The notes below the pieces were generated by a model, which saw only the letters and a program-made list of their open reading frames with translations, searched no databases and was not told the DNA's origin. 64,000 bases of DNA from Pseudooceanicola atlanticus (lineage in GTDB: Bacteria > Pseudomonadota > Alphaproteobacteria > Rhodobacterales > Rhodobacteraceae): contig NZ_AQQX01000002.1 in the NCBI RefSeq assembly GCF_000768315.1, positions 62,001 to 126,000 of the forward strand, written 5' to 3'. Both the position numbers and the translations under genes were made by a program. Positions 53,222 through 62,724 of the stretch are shown piece by piece; the first letter of the stretch is position 1, and each line of letters begins with the position of its first letter.

Positions 53222-53542
53222 ATGAAAGATTTCGTTGACGGCACGGCATTCAACAACGAACAGGGCAACCGCTCCCGCAAGCTCTTCGCAGCTGTGGTTC
53301 TGGCGGCTCTGGACGATGCCATCGCCGATGACAAGAAATACGGAAACGGTCCGGAACAGATTGCACGTTGGGCTCGCTCTCGCGATGGCCGCGAAGTGCT
53401 GAGCTGTGCCGGCATCGATCCGAACGAACGCGTGGTTTCGGGGCTGATGGAATTCGTGTCTCGGGGTGTCCGCACCTCGGTTGCGCTGTCGCGCGAGGAA
53501 AGCGAACGCCGTCATGCCGCAGAGCAGGCCGACGCCGCCTGA
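53222..53542 (+). CDS. DUF6280-type small cytoplasmic protein
   Basis: A 106-residue protein without signal or TM segment, mostly helical: [20 protein letters not shown] at the N-terminus, a central [20 protein letters not shown] region and a charged C-terminus ([16 protein letters not shown]). The conserved look matches a family of unknown function common in Rhodobacteraceae (DUF6280 by recollection, not checked). A strong terminator follows within 20 bases, so it is monocistronic and divergent from efp. Confidence 0.7.
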   Translation: MKDFVDGTAFNNEQGNRSRKLFAAVVLAALDDAIADDKKYGNGPEQIARWARSRDGREVLSCAGIDPNERVVSGLMEFVSRGVRTSVALSREESERRHAAEQADAA

Positions 53543-53561
53543 CCTCTGTCCGATCCACGGT

Positions 53562-53593
53562 AAAAAAACGCGCCTTTCGGGGCGCGTTTTTTT
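53562..53593. terminator. Strong bidirectional terminator after the DUF6280-type gene
   Basis: AAAAAAACGCGCC (53562-53574) with GGCGCGTTTTTTT (53581-53593) gives a long stem of A/T flanks and a CGCGCC/GGCGCG core, classic intrinsic termination in either direction, 19 bases after the stop. Confidence 0.92.
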
Positions 53594-53645
53594 GTGCTCA
53601 ATTCCGCGCGCAACGTTCGGTGGATGGCAAGGAACGCAACACCCC

Positions 53646-55100
53646 ATGGCACGCGCGATCATGATCCAGGGCACCGGTTCCAACGTGGGCAAGTCGATGC
53701 TGGTGGCGGGGCTGGCCCGCGCTTTCCGGGATCGCGGATTGCGGGTCGCGCCGTTCAAGCCGCAGAACATGTCCAACAACGCCGCTGTCACCGAAGATGG
53801 CGGAGAGATCGGCCGCGCCCAGGCGCTGCAGGCCCGGGCCGCGCGCATCGCGCCGCGCATCGACATGAACCCCGTATTGCTGAAACCCGAGACGGATACG
53901 GGCGCCCAGGTCATCGTGCAGGGGCAGCGTTTCGCCACCCTGTCGGCCCGCGATTATGCCCGCGAGAAGCCCAAGCTGATGTCGGCAATCGTCCAAAGTT
54001 TCCAACGTCTTGGCGCGGATCACGACCTGATCGTCGTCGAAGGCGCGGGCAGCCCGGCAGAAGTCAACCTGCGGGCGGGCGACCTGGCCAATATGGGCTT
54101 TGCCGAGGCCGCCGGCGTGCCGGTGATCCTGGTCGGCGATATCGACCGCGGCGGGGTCATCGCGCAGATCGTCGGCACCCAGGCGGTGCTGTCGGATGCC
54201 GACGCCGCCCGGATCCGCGGCTTTGCGGTAAACCGGTTCCGGGGCGATCCGACCCTGTTCGACGATGGCATGACGCGGATCGCGGAACAGACCGGCTGGG
54301 CCTCTCTGGGGTTGGTGCCCTGGTTCCACGACGCGTGGAAATTGCCGGCCGAAGACGTGCTCGACCTGTCCTCGGGGCCGGAGCGCGGCGGGATCAAGGT
54401 GGCAGTGCCGCGGCTAAACCGGATCGCCAATTTCGACGACCTCGATCCGCTGACATCCGAGCCGGGGCTGGAGGTCCAGATTATCGAGGCCGGGCAGCCG
54501 CTGCCCGGGGATGCGACGCTGGTTCTGATCCCTGGCTCCAAGGCGACGATCGCGGATCTGGAGCATTTCCGCGCCCAGGGATGGGATATCGACCTGGCGG
54601 CGCATGTGCGGCGCGGCGGGCATGTGCTGGGGCTCTGTGGTGGTTACCAGATGCTGGGCGACTGGATCGACGACCCCGACGGGATCGAGGGTCGGCCGGG
54701 GCGGCATCCGGGGCTGGGCCTGCTGCGGATCGAAACGGTGATGAAGCCTGGCAAACGCGTCCGGCTGAGCGCGGCGCATCACGTCGAAACCGGCGAGGCG
54801 GTGACGGGCTACGAGATCCACCTCGGCCATACGACCGGGCCGGATTGCGACCGCGCCTGGCTGCGCATCGGCGACCGGCCCGAAGGGGCGGCCAGCGCGG
54901 ATGGTCGGGTGCGGGGCTGCTACCTGCACGGGCTCTACGGCGCGGACGGGTTCCGCCGCGCGGACCTCGCCCGCATGGGCGCGCAGTCGGGGATCAGCTA
55001 TGAGGCCAGCGTCGAGGAGACGCTGGACAAGCTGGCGGCGCATGTCGCGCAACACCTTGATCTGGATCGTATTCTGGAGCTTGCAGAACCGGTGGCCTGA
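53646..55100 (+). CDS. cobQ: Cobyric acid synthase
   Basis: A 484-residue amidotransferase of adenosylcobalamin synthesis that amidates four carboxylates of the corrin ring. The N-terminal ATP-binding domain begins [20 protein letters not shown] with the P-loop-like GTGSNVGKS, followed by [13 protein letters not shown]; the C-terminal glutaminase domain has the Cys nucleophile in [10 protein letters not shown] and the HGLYG end region. Length is typical. It stands apart from other cobalamin genes in the window. An open frame to 53466 is not conserved. Confidence 0.95.
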   Translation: MARAIMIQGTGSNVGKSMLVAGLARAFRDRGLRVAPFKPQNMSNNAAVTEDGGEIGRAQALQARAARIAPRIDMNPVLLKPETDTGAQVIVQGQRFATLSARDYAREKPKLMSAIVQSFQRLGADHDLIVVEGAGSPAEVNLRAGDLANMGFAEAAGVPVILVGDIDRGGVIAQIVGTQAVLSDADAARIRGFAVNRFRGDPTLFDDGMTRIAEQTGWASLGLVPWFHDAWKLPAEDVLDLSSGPERGGIKVAVPRLNRIANFDDLDPLTSEPGLEVQIIEAGQPLPGDATLVLIPGSKATIADLEHFRAQGWDIDLAAHVRRGGHVLGLCGGYQMLGDWIDDPDGIEGRPGRHPGLGLLRIETVMKPGKRVRLSAAHHVETGEAVTGYEIHLGHTTGPDCDRAWLRIGDRPEGAASADGRVRGCYLHGLYGADGFRRADLARMGAQSGISYEASVEETLDKLAAHVAQHLDLDRILELAEPVA

Positions 55101-55126
55101 CGCGGCCGCCCGGTTTCTATCGTGGC

Positions 55127-56383
55127 TTAGACGATGTCGCGGGCCGACAGGGCGCGGTGGATTTCGCGGCGCACCAGCTTGCGGACATTGCGGGTGATGC
55201 GTTCGCCGAGGGCGCCCTGCAATTCCTGGCGGACGATTTCGGCGACCATGTCGCGCAGCATGTCCTCGTCCAGCAGGGTCGGATCATCGGCGCTGAGCGC
55301 GGCCTGATCGTCGGCATAGGGTTCGGCGCTGTAGCTGCGGCTGGCCGGGCGGGCCGGCTCTTCCTCGGGCAGGTCGTCTTCCCATTCCGCGGCCTCTTCG
55401 GCGGTCGGCTGCGGTGCGACGGTTTCGACCGCGCGGGGGCCGGCGGTGACCGGTTCGGGTTCGGACGCGGCGAGTTCGGGCTCCTCGTCCTCTTCCTCGA
55501 CGAGGTAGGCATCGCGGCGGGCATCGGCGCCGCCCAGCTCCATTTCGGAACGGATCGAGTCAAAGTCGAAATTCAGCTCTGCTCCGTCGAACTCTGCCGT
55601 GGCAATGTCTTCTTCGGCCGGCTCGGGCTCGGCCGAAAAATCTTCGCTCTCATCCTCTTCGGCGAAGTGATCTTCCCACGGGACGGAGCTGCTTTCCGGT
55701 TCCGGTGCGGCGTCGCTGTCTTCGTCAACGTCCGGCTCCCATTCCCCACCGGAGGAGGACACGGCCTCTTCGACATCGGCGATGCGCTGCTTGAGCGACG
55801 ACACGCCCGACCGGCGCAGGAAGGTCGGGATCACGTCGGATTCCGCTTCCTCTTCGGGATCGGCTTCAGCCTTGGTCTTGGCGGTCGTTTGCGGTGCAAC
55901 CTCGGGGATGAAGCTGGCCTTGATCTTCTCGGGTTCGATGCTGGCAGTGTCATCGTCCTCGGCAACCTCGGGGGCCTTGGCCTCCGGGGTTTCGGGCGCG
56001 TCGTCTTCTGCACTGACCTCCGGATCGGGAGCGACGGCGGCGACGCGCTGCATCAGGTTCATGACCTCGGCCTCGCATTGCGGGTCATCCTCGGCCTCGG
56101 CATGGACGAAATCGGCTTCGTCCTCAATGGTTTCGGGTTCCTCCACCTCGGGCTCTTCAGTGGTGGGCGGCGTCACGCGCAGCGATTGCGTCAGGATCAG
56201 GCGGTCATCGGCGGGCTTCGCCTCTGGCTCAGGCGCGGGGTCAGGAACCACGCTGGCGGGACGGGCGGGCGCACGATTCGTCGCACTTCCGTCCCGTGTC
56301 TGGGCCCGGACCTCTTCGGATACAAGTTTTCGGATTGAAGACAGGACGTCCTCGATCTGCACGTTGGTTACAGAATCTGCCAT
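55127..56383 (-). CDS. Acidic PopZ-like (DUF2497-type) protein
   Basis: A 418-residue protein with a short conserved N-terminal motif (VQIEDVLSSIRKLVSEEVRA), a roughly 300-residue acidic, Pro-rich, low-complexity middle, and a conserved C-terminal helical region (DEDMLRDMVAEIVRQELQGA, then ITRNVRKLVRREIHR). That pattern — short N-terminal helix, disordered acidic linker, C-terminal helix set — is the architecture of the polar organiser PopZ, and the N-terminal motif resembles its 'EEILASIR' signature. Assignment as PopZ-like is an inference from architecture. It ends the leftward pcm-tolC run. Confidence 0.6.
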   Translation of the reverse strand: MADSVTNVQIEDVLSSIRKLVSEEVRAQTRDGSATNRAPARPASVVPDPAPEPEAKPADDRLILTQSLRVTPPTTEEPEVEEPETIEDEADFVHAEAEDDPQCEAEVMNLMQRVAAVAPDPEVSAEDDAPETPEAKAPEVAEDDDTASIEPEKIKASFIPEVAPQTTAKTKAEADPEEEAESDVIPTFLRRSGVSSLKQRIADVEEAVSSSGGEWEPDVDEDSDAAPEPESSSVPWEDHFAEEDESEDFSAEPEPAEEDIATAEFDGAELNFDFDSIRSEMELGGADARRDAYLVEEEDEEPELAASEPEPVTAGPRAVETVAPQPTAEEAAEWEDDLPEEEPARPASRSYSAEPYADDQAALSADDPTLLDEDMLRDMVAEIVRQELQGALGERITRNVRKLVRREIHRALSARDIV

Positions 56384-56456
56384 CTCATTCCAGCCGATCT
56401 CGCCTCCGCCATAGGGTACAGCGAACCGCGATTTTTCACAATGGATGCAAAGGTTT

Positions 56457-57884
56457 TTAGTCTTTTCCGATCCGACGCAGCACACGATCAAGGCTCTTGC
56501 CCTGTTCGCTGAGCCCTGCCGGCGCATCCTTGATCATGTTGTAATAGCCTGCCGGGTCGTAGATTCTGACCTTGAGGTTCAGCTTCTGAGCGGTGAGTTC
56601 TCCCATCGCTGACAGCAGGGTATAGCCTGCCGCGATTTCGTCAACCTGCGCCGAAATCAAATTCGCGCGCGCGTCGAGCAATTCCTGTTCCGCGTTCAGC
56701 ACGTCCAACGTGGTGCGTGCGCCCAGCGTCGCCTCTTCGCGCGTGCCGCGGAAGGCCAGTTGTGCGGCGCGGACCTGCTGGTCGCTGGCCTGTGCGCTGG
56801 CCCGTTGCACCTGAAGCGCAGAGATTGCGATGCCGACATTCTGCCGGATCGTGTGGCTGACCACGTGCAGGTTGGACCGGGCCGCGTCGCGGTTGTTCAT
56901 CGCCTGCCGCTGGAGCGAGCTAAGCCGGCCACCGGCATAGATCGTCTGGTTCGCGGACAGCCCAATGGAGCCACCGAAATTGTTGGCCCGCGAGCCGAAA
57001 TTCTCGGTGTGGCCGACACGGCCGGTCAGGCTGAGCGTCGGCGACAGGGCGGCGTCGGCCAGCATCACGCGCAGATCGGCGACGGTGGCCTCTTTCTGGG
57101 CCTGCAGCATGTCCGGATGCTGGCGCAGGGCCACCGCCAGAGCCGCATCCGCGGTACCGGGCAGGCGCGGAAGGCCACCGGCGGGGGACAGGCGGCCGGG
57201 CTTGTGACCGACAGCAGCGATATATTCCAGATTGGCCTGGGCGAGCTGCCCCTGTGCGGCGGCAAGGCCGGACCGGGCGGCGGCAAGGCGTGCTTCGGCC
57301 AGGGCCACGTCGGTGCGGGTCACCTCACCGACTTCGAACCGGTCACGCGCGGCGCGCAGTTCCTGGGTGATGAGGCGCACGTTGTTCTGGCGCAGAGCCA
57401 GGAATTCCGAGGCGCGACGCACCTCGAGATAGGCATTGGCGGCGCGCAGCAGCACCTGCTGTTCCAGCGACAGCAGCGCCTGACGGGTGGAAAGCACGGA
57501 TTCCTTGGCGATCTCGACACCAAGCTGCGACTGGCCGCCATCGTATACGACCAATTGCGCCGAAAGGCTGAGCGAGGCGGAGGTGCCGGAGTTCGAGACG
57601 GCGACGAAATTGGAGGCCGCAGTCTTGGAATTGCTGAAGGTGTGGGTCAGTTCAGACCCCCAGGACACGATCGGGCGCAGCTGGGACAGCGCCTGGGCCA
57701 CGCCTTCGTCGGCGGCACGCAGCAGGGCGCGGTTCTGTTCCAGAAGGCCGGAATGTTCGTAGGCCGAAGCCAGCGCATCGGCCAAGGTTTCCGCCCGGGC
57801 CTGTTGCGGTGCGGCCGCCAGACCAGCCACAAGGGCCAGGCTTGCGATCGTCGGTGCCAGAAGTCGTCGTGCTGCCCTGATCAT
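56457..57884 (-). CDS. tolC: TolC family outer-membrane channel protein
   Basis: A 475-residue outer-membrane efflux/secretion channel. A signal peptide (LLAPTIASLALVAGLAAAPQ, cut after ARA) is followed by two structural repeats of long coiled-coil helices and beta strands, with typical motifs (ETLADALASAYEHSGLLEQN, LLEARANLISAQVDE-like segments). It forms the outer part of tripartite efflux or type I secretion systems and may serve the RND pump at 6.8-11.2 kb. It lies 42 bases downstream of pcm and 73 bases upstream of the PopZ-like gene. Confidence 0.92.
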   Translation of the reverse strand: MIRAARRLLAPTIASLALVAGLAAAPQQARAETLADALASAYEHSGLLEQNRALLRAADEGVAQALSQLRPIVSWGSELTHTFSNSKTAASNFVAVSNSGTSASLSLSAQLVVYDGGQSQLGVEIAKESVLSTRQALLSLEQQVLLRAANAYLEVRRASEFLALRQNNVRLITQELRAARDRFEVGEVTRTDVALAEARLAAARSGLAAAQGQLAQANLEYIAAVGHKPGRLSPAGGLPRLPGTADAALAVALRQHPDMLQAQKEATVADLRVMLADAALSPTLSLTGRVGHTENFGSRANNFGGSIGLSANQTIYAGGRLSSLQRQAMNNRDAARSNLHVVSHTIRQNVGIAISALQVQRASAQASDQQVRAAQLAFRGTREEATLGARTTLDVLNAEQELLDARANLISAQVDEIAAGYTLLSAMGELTAQKLNLKVRIYDPAGYYNMIKDAPAGLSEQGKSLDRVLRRIGKD

Positions 57885-57926
57885 TGTTGTCCTGCGCCCC
57901 TCAGCCTGTCTGTTCTTTTGCTTTTG

Positions 57927-58580
57927 TTAGAGTGCGAATGCCTGCTGCTTTTCGAAGCCCGGCAGAACCGGTGCCCCCGCATTGAAGGCAAAACGCCAGT
58001 TGATCTGTCCGTCGATGCAATAGCCTATCCGGACCGTGCCCAGGCGCCCCTCGACAAAGAGCACGGCGATCCGGCCGCCGTTCTTCAATTGCTCGGTGAT
58101 GCCGTCGGGCAGGTCCTCGACCGCGCCTTCGATCAGGATCACGTCATAGGGGCCGTGCTGCGGCGCGCCTTCGGTCAGGACGCCCTTTTCCAACACGACA
58201 TTGTCAGCGCCGATATCGCTCAACGGGCCCTGCGCGTCCGCCAGAAGCGACTCGTCTTCCTCTATGGCGATCACGGCCTCGGCAAGGCGCGACATGACGG
58301 CGGCGGAATATCCGGTGCCCGCACCGATATCGAGAACCAGCTCATCGGGCTGAATGTCCAGCGCGTCCAGTGCCTTGGCCAGCGTCCGGGGTTCCAGCAA
58401 CACGCGGTCGCCACCCAGATCGACGTTTTCGCCAAGATAGGCGGCTTCTTTCTTTTCGGCCGGCACGAATATCTCGCGCGGGACCGCCAGCATGGCTTCG
58501 ATGATCGGGAACTTCGTGACATCGGAGGGTCGGATCTGCGCATCGACCATCATGGTACGGCGGGCGGCGAAATCGGGCAT
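57927..58580 (-). CDS. pcm: Protein-L-isoaspartate O-methyltransferase
   Basis: A 217-residue SAM-dependent methyltransferase: motif I VLDIGAGTGYSAAVMSRL, then a segment IEEDESLLADAQ, as in PIMT, which repairs age-damaged isoaspartyl residues. The family N-terminal fingerprint (RTMMVDAQIRPSDVTK) is present. The ATG at 58580 was chosen; the longer frame to 58754 is unconserved. It heads the pcm-tolC-PopZ-like run; the pcm-tolC order is common in alphaproteobacteria. Confidence 0.88.
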   Translation of the reverse strand: MPDFAARRTMMVDAQIRPSDVTKFPIIEAMLAVPREIFVPAEKKEAAYLGENVDLGGDRVLLEPRTLAKALDALDIQPDELVLDIGAGTGYSAAVMSRLAEAVIAIEEDESLLADAQGPLSDIGADNVVLEKGVLTEGAPQHGPYDVILIEGAVEDLPDGITEQLKNGGRIAVLFVEGRLGTVRIGYCIDGQINWRFAFNAGAPVLPGFEKQQAFAL

Positions 58581-58879
58581 ACTGCACTCGTTCGTTCGGA
58601 CTCTGTCTTGTGCGTTCTGCCACATTACCGCGAGACCGGCAACGGCTGGTAAAGGCGCAGCGAAAAAGGCGGGCGCTTGTGCCTCCCAAGGGTCACACCA
58701 TCTGTCGTCCGGCAAAGGCGCGATGACCAGCTGAAACAGCCCGGAAAAAGCCATTTTGCGGGATCACGGGACCAAAAGGTCAGAAATGCCTGACGTTAGG
58801 GAATAGAATTGATCTGCTATACCATGTCCACGAGTCGACATTTTTGCACCCGACGCCTTTGCATCAAAGGAGCCCCGAC
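58581..58879. other. Divergent intergenic region pcm / VWA gene
   Basis: Nearly 300 bases between divergent genes. An AAAGGAG ribosome site for the VWA gene lies near its right end and a TATACC-like element occurs near 58818, but I could not pair it with a -35. No repeats or small genes are evident. Confidence 0.4.
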
Positions 58880-60895
58880 ATGCGGCATTTCATCCAACGC
58901 CTTCTGGCCCCTATGGCCCTGACATTCCTGGCCCTCACCGCCACCCTCGCGCCAGCACAGGCGCAGGACACCAAACAGAACGTGATCCTCGTCCTCGACG
59001 CTTCCGGCAGCATGTGGGGGCAAATCGACGGTGTCTCCAAGATCGAGATCGCCCGGGAACAGATCGCCGGAATGCTGGACGGCTGGGACGCCGAGCAATC
59101 GCTGGGCCTCATGGCCTATGGGCACCGCTCCAAGGGCGATTGCGCCGATATCGAAATGGTCCTGCCGCCGGGCAAGCTGGATGCCGCGGCCTTCCAAAGC
59201 GCCGTCAACAAGATCAGCCCAAAGGGCAAGACGCCCCTGTCGGATGCCGTACGCCAGGCCGCCGAACAGCTGAAATATACCGAGGAAGCCGCAACGGTCG
59301 TGCTGCTGTCCGACGGGCTTGAGAATTGCGAGGCCGATCCCTGCGCCCTGGGGGCCGCACTGGAAGCGGACGGGGTGGATTTCACCGCGCATGTCATCGG
59401 CTTCGACATCTCCGAAGGTGAGGCCGGGCAGTTGTCCTGCCTGGCAGAAAACACCGGCGGCGAATTCTACCTGGCCGGCGATGCTGCGGCGCTGACCCAG
59501 TCGCTGCAACAGACCGTGCAAAGGATCGCGGAGCCTGCCCCGGCCCCCGAACCCACCCCCGTCGTCCAGCCCGAACCTGCCGAAGAGCCCGAACCCGCCG
59601 GACCGCAGGGCCTGCGCGGGCTGGCCAGGCTCTGTGCCGATTGCGATATCCTCGACCAGGACGTGTTCTGGCGGCTCTACGAGGCCGAGCAGGACATCAA
59701 CGGCAAGCGGAAGGAGATCGCCCGCGACGGCAAGGCGCAGCCGATCTTCGAACTGGCCGCCGGCGAGTATTTCATCCAGGTCCAGTACGGCGCCGCCTTT
59801 GCCGGACAGGCCGTCACGATCGAACCCAACACCCTGACGGAGGCCACGCTGACCCTGAATGCCGGTCTCCTGCGCCTCGAGGCAGAGGCCTCTCCGGGCG
59901 GTACGGACCTCGAGGATTCCATGTTTTACTGGGTCTACGAGAACAAGACCGACCTGCAGGGCAACCGCGAAGAGGTGTCGCGCGACGGCAACGCCACGCC
60001 GCTCTTCCGCCTGCCGGCCGGGGAATATTACGTCACCGCCCGTCACGGTGCCGCCTACAAGTCCGAGGTGCTGATCGTGCTGCCCGGCGAGCTGACCGAG
60101 TTCACCTTCGACATGGACGTCGCCTACCTGCGCCTGAAGGCGGTCGCGACGGAGGGCGGAGAAGAGCTGACCGACAACCAGTTCTACTGGGTCTACGACG
60201 CGAAGATCGACCTGCAGGGCAATCGCACCGAAACTGCCCGCGACGGCAACGCGACCCCGCTTTTCCGGCTCAGCGCAGGCGATTACCATATCGTCGCCCG
60301 CCACGGCAGCGCCTATTCCACGCTGGATATCTCGCTCGAACCCGACACCCTGACGGATCGCGTGATGGACATGAACGTGGGCTACGTGCGGATGAAATCC
60401 GTCATGGCCGAGGGCGCTGCGCCGATCGCCGAAGACACGTTCTACTGGGTCTACGAGGCCAAGTCGGACCTACAGGGCAACCGCAAGGAAGTATCCCGTG
60501 AGGGTCGGGCCGAGCCGTTGTTCCGCCTGCCCGCCGGCGATTACCATGTCATCGCCCGCCACGGTGCCTCGCGTATCTCGCACGACCTGACGGTGGTCGC
60601 GGGCGAACTGCAGGACATCACGCTGGTCCAGAATTCCGCCCGGATCAAGGTGACCACCGCGCTTGAAGAAGGCGGCGCGCCCCTGACCGGTGACCTCTTC
60701 TACTGGGTGATGTCAGCCGACACGAACCTTGAGGGTGAACGGACCGAAATAACCCGCGACGGCGGCGCCTCTCCGCTGTTGACGCTGAAGGCCGACGACT
60801 ACGTGATCCGCGTCCGCCACGCCGGCGAGACCTACGACTTCCCGATCTCCCTGACCCCGGGCGAGGAGAGCGAGGTCAACCTCGTGCTGAACTGA
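58880..60895 (+). CDS. Secreted VWA-domain protein with five 86-residue tandem repeats
   Basis: A 671-residue exported protein. A signal peptide (LLAPMALTFLALTATLAPAQ, ending before QDTK) precedes a von Willebrand factor A domain with an intact metal-ion site (DASGS at 40-44; LLSDGLE later). After a Pro/Glu-rich linker (about 220-255) come five repeats starting at residues 259, 346, 432, 518 and 604, each opening with a F(Y/W)(W)VY-type strand then a (D/N)xxGxRxExxRDG segment and a Pro/Ala-rich GxYxVxARHG. No TM or anchor follows, so it is likely periplasmic or secreted. The MIDAS suggests metal-dependent binding; the ligand is unknown. Confidence 0.82.
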   Translation: MRHFIQRLLAPMALTFLALTATLAPAQAQDTKQNVILVLDASGSMWGQIDGVSKIEIAREQIAGMLDGWDAEQSLGLMAYGHRSKGDCADIEMVLPPGKLDAAAFQSAVNKISPKGKTPLSDAVRQAAEQLKYTEEAATVVLLSDGLENCEADPCALGAALEADGVDFTAHVIGFDISEGEAGQLSCLAENTGGEFYLAGDAAALTQSLQQTVQRIAEPAPAPEPTPVVQPEPAEEPEPAGPQGLRGLARLCADCDILDQDVFWRLYEAEQDINGKRKEIARDGKAQPIFELAAGEYFIQVQYGAAFAGQAVTIEPNTLTEATLTLNAGLLRLEAEASPGGTDLEDSMFYWVYENKTDLQGNREEVSRDGNATPLFRLPAGEYYVTARHGAAYKSEVLIVLPGELTEFTFDMDVAYLRLKAVATEGGEELTDNQFYWVYDAKIDLQGNRTETARDGNATPLFRLSAGDYHIVARHGSAYSTLDISLEPDTLTDRVMDMNVGYVRMKSVMAEGAAPIAEDTFYWVYEAKSDLQGNRKEVSREGRAEPLFRLPAGDYHVIARHGASRISHDLTVVAGELQDITLVQNSARIKVTTALEEGGAPLTGDLFYWVMSADTNLEGERTEITRDGGASPLLTLKADDYVIRVRHAGETYDFPISLTPGEESEVNLVLN

Positions 60896-60918
60896 CCGGC
60901 CCCCTCGCCTGACCCTGA

Positions 60919-60943
60919 GGCCGCCCCCTCCAACGGGGCGGCC
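60919..60943 (+). terminator. Hairpin after the VWA gene, possible terminator
   Basis: GGCCGCCCC (60919-60927) and GGGGCGGCC (60935-60943) form a perfect 9-bp stem 24 bases after the stop, but the following GTGCCCC is not T-rich, so intrinsic termination is doubtful. Confidence 0.45.
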
Positions 60944-61064
60944 GTGCCCCGTCCCATGGCAGAGGTGGCAGGCCTGTCACCCCCCTCTCCTGCCGCCCGG
61001 TCGCACCCTACGAATTGCCCTTGATCCACCGCCCCCGAAACCGTAAAAGCCCACCACCACAGGC

Positions 61065-61138
61065 GGCGAGTTGGCGGAGTGGTGACGCAGCGGATTGCAA
61101 ATCCGTGTACACCGGTTCGATTCCGGTACTCGCCTCCA
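61065..61138 (+). tRNA. tRNA-Cys (anticodon GCA)
   Basis: A 74-base tRNA. The acceptor 5' arm GGCGAGT (61065-61071) pairs with ACTCGCC (61128-61134), followed by discriminator T61135 (U73, the cysteine identity base) and encoded CCA (61136-61138). The anticodon loop reads GATTGCAAATC with anticodon GCA, and the T-arm GGTTCGATTCC is canonical. The 5' and 3' arms pair fully. Confidence 0.97.
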
Positions 61139-61166
61139 CAATCATTCAATTGAAACTTGAACGGCT

Positions 61167-61664
61167 TCAGTCCGCCTCTTGCCGCAGGGCGATCGTTGCG
61201 TTGACGGCGGCTTCGTAGTTGCGGTCGGCGAAATCGAGTAGGAGTTCCAGTTCCGCTTCGGAATAGCGGCCAAGCTCTTCGATCCAGGCGCGGTTGGTGC
61301 GGCGGTTGATGGCGCGGATCTCGTCGATTCGGTGCATGACGGGCTCAAGGAATACACGACGGCGATCATTGGTGTCGCGCACCCGGCGGATATAACCCGC
61401 CCGCTCGATCCGGTCGACGACGCCGGTGATCGCGCCCGTGGTCAGGCCGGTTTCCTGCGCCAGCATGCCGGGCGTCACCTTGTCCCCGAGCGTGATGATG
61501 AAAAGGCATTCCAGATCAGTCTGATGCATCCCCAACTTGCTGGCCAGGACACCGCCATAGAGCGTCCGCTGAGCGTTGGCCGCCCGGATTTTACGCTCCA
61601 GCTGTTCGATACGGGCCAGATGGTCGGCAGAGGGGCCTGACAAGTCTTCGTTCTTGACAGACAT
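61167..61664 (-). CDS. MarR family transcriptional regulator
   Basis: A 165-residue winged-helix regulator. The DNA-binding wing and recognition helix are visible (ITLGDKVTPGMLAQETGLTT, GAITGVVDRIERAGYIRRVR with the DTNDRRR wing), and helices at both ends form the dimer. Divergent from a nucleoside hydrolase/ABC gene set. A perfect 9-bp inverted repeat at 61690-61708 overlaps its own promoter, suggesting autorepression and control of the divergent operon. Its inducer is unknown; a nucleoside or base is a reasonable guess. Confidence 0.88.
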   Translation of the reverse strand: MSVKNEDLSGPSADHLARIEQLERKIRAANAQRTLYGGVLASKLGMHQTDLECLFIITLGDKVTPGMLAQETGLTTGAITGVVDRIERAGYIRRVRDTNDRRRVFLEPVMHRIDEIRAINRRTNRAWIEELGRYSEAELELLLDFADRNYEAAVNATIALRQEAD

Positions 61665-61715
61665 GGCCCGATTCCCCTTAACATCTGATTATCTTAGTAA
61701 CTAAGATATCATCAA
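61654..61715. promoter_or_regulatory. Divergent promoters and MarR operator
   Basis: TATCTTAGT (61690-61698), one central base, ACTAAGATA (61700-61708) is a perfect palindrome. On the minus strand -35 TTGATG (61715-61710) and -10 GATAAT (61693-61688) with a 16-base spacer would transcribe marR, with AAGGGGA before its ATG. For the plus strand TTGACA (61654-61659) and a weak -10 at 61677-61683 would place the palindrome near the start of transcription of the nucleoside hydrolase operon. The palindrome is observed; the promoters and repression are inferred. Confidence 0.65.
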
Positions 61716-61761
61716 CACGGCCGCAAGCGTCGTGACGCCAACAGGGGGTCGGGTCCGCATC

Positions 61762-62724
61762 ATGGGACGCCGTATCATCATCGACACCGATCCGGGGCAG
61801 GACGACGCCCTGGCTATCCTGCTCGCCCTCGCGGCTGAGCCGGGGGTGGAGGTTGCCGGTATCACGACGGTGGCCGGGAATGTCGGTGTGGCGCAGACGA
61901 CGATCAACGCGTTGCGCGTTTGCCAACTGGCCGGACGCGACGATGTTGCGGTTCATGCGGGCTGTGCCGCGCCGTTGATGCGCCCGCTGCACACGGCGGA
62001 GTTCATCTGCGGAGCCGATGGTTTGGCCGGGATGGCGCTGCCAGCCCCGCGCCGCGCGGCCAACCCGGGACATGCGGTTTCCTTCCTGGTCGATACGATC
62101 ATGACGTCGGCAGAGACCGTGACGCTTTGCGCGCTCGGGCCGCTGACCAATATCGCCATGGCACTGCGGATGGAGCCCGCAATTGCCGACCGGATCGACC
62201 GGCTGGTCATCATGGGCGGCGCGCGGGATCTGGGCAACATCACCGCGGCGGCAGAGTTCAACACCTTCGTCGATCCGCACGCTGCGGCCATCGTCTTTGA
62301 CGCGGGCCTTCCGATCACGTTGTTTCCTTTGTCGGCGACCTACCAGGCGGTGGCCACGCCGGACCGGTTGACCGGCTTCGACGCCAAGGCGCCGATTCAG
62401 GCGCAGATCCTGTCGATGCTGAGACGCGAACGCCCCGGCGGCGCGTCCCTTGGCGGCGCCGACGGGCACCCGATGCACGACCCTTGCGTGATCGCCTGGC
62501 TGCTCTGGCCGGACCTTTTCGAAGGGCGCGATTGCCGTGTCGATGTCGAGGTGACCGAAGGCCCGACCGTCGGGCGCACCACGATCGACTGGTGGGGCCG
62601 CAGCGGCGCCCCGGCCAATGCCCATGTCGTCGATCGGATCGACGCCGATGCGATGTTCGCCCGGATGGCGGAGGCCGTCCGCGCGCTGGACCTTGCACAA
62701 CCCCCAACGAAGAAAGCGCTCTGA
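61762..62724 (+). CDS. Nucleoside hydrolase (ribonucleoside N-glycosidase)
   Basis: A 320-residue enzyme that hydrolyses the N-glycosidic bond of a nucleoside to the base and ribose. The metal-binding N-terminal DTDPGQDDA (Asp8, Asp10, Asp14, Asp15) is diagnostic, with further active-site segments VIMGGARDLGNITAAAEFN and HDPCVIAWLL. The ATG at 61762 begins the family N-terminus; a GTG at 61732 would add ten residues. Together with the following unknown gene and ABC permease it forms a likely nucleoside salvage/uptake operon under the divergent MarR regulator. Confidence 0.9.
   Translation: MGRRIIIDTDPGQDDALAILLALAAEPGVEVAGITTVAGNVGVAQTTINALRVCQLAGRDDVAVHAGCAAPLMRPLHTAEFICGADGLAGMALPAPRRAANPGHAVSFLVDTIMTSAETVTLCALGPLTNIAMALRMEPAIADRIDRLVIMGGARDLGNITAAAEFNTFVDPHAAAIVFDAGLPITLFPLSATYQAVATPDRLTGFDAKAPIQAQILSMLRRERPGGASLGGADGHPMHDPCVIAWLLWPDLFEGRDCRVDVEVTEGPTVGRTTIDWWGRSGAPANAHVVDRIDADAMFARMAEAVRALDLAQPPTKKAL

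Noticed and set aside
61021-61064. A second tRNA upstream of tRNA-Cys
   Set aside because: No cloverleaf could be drawn there; only tRNA-Cys has paired arms.
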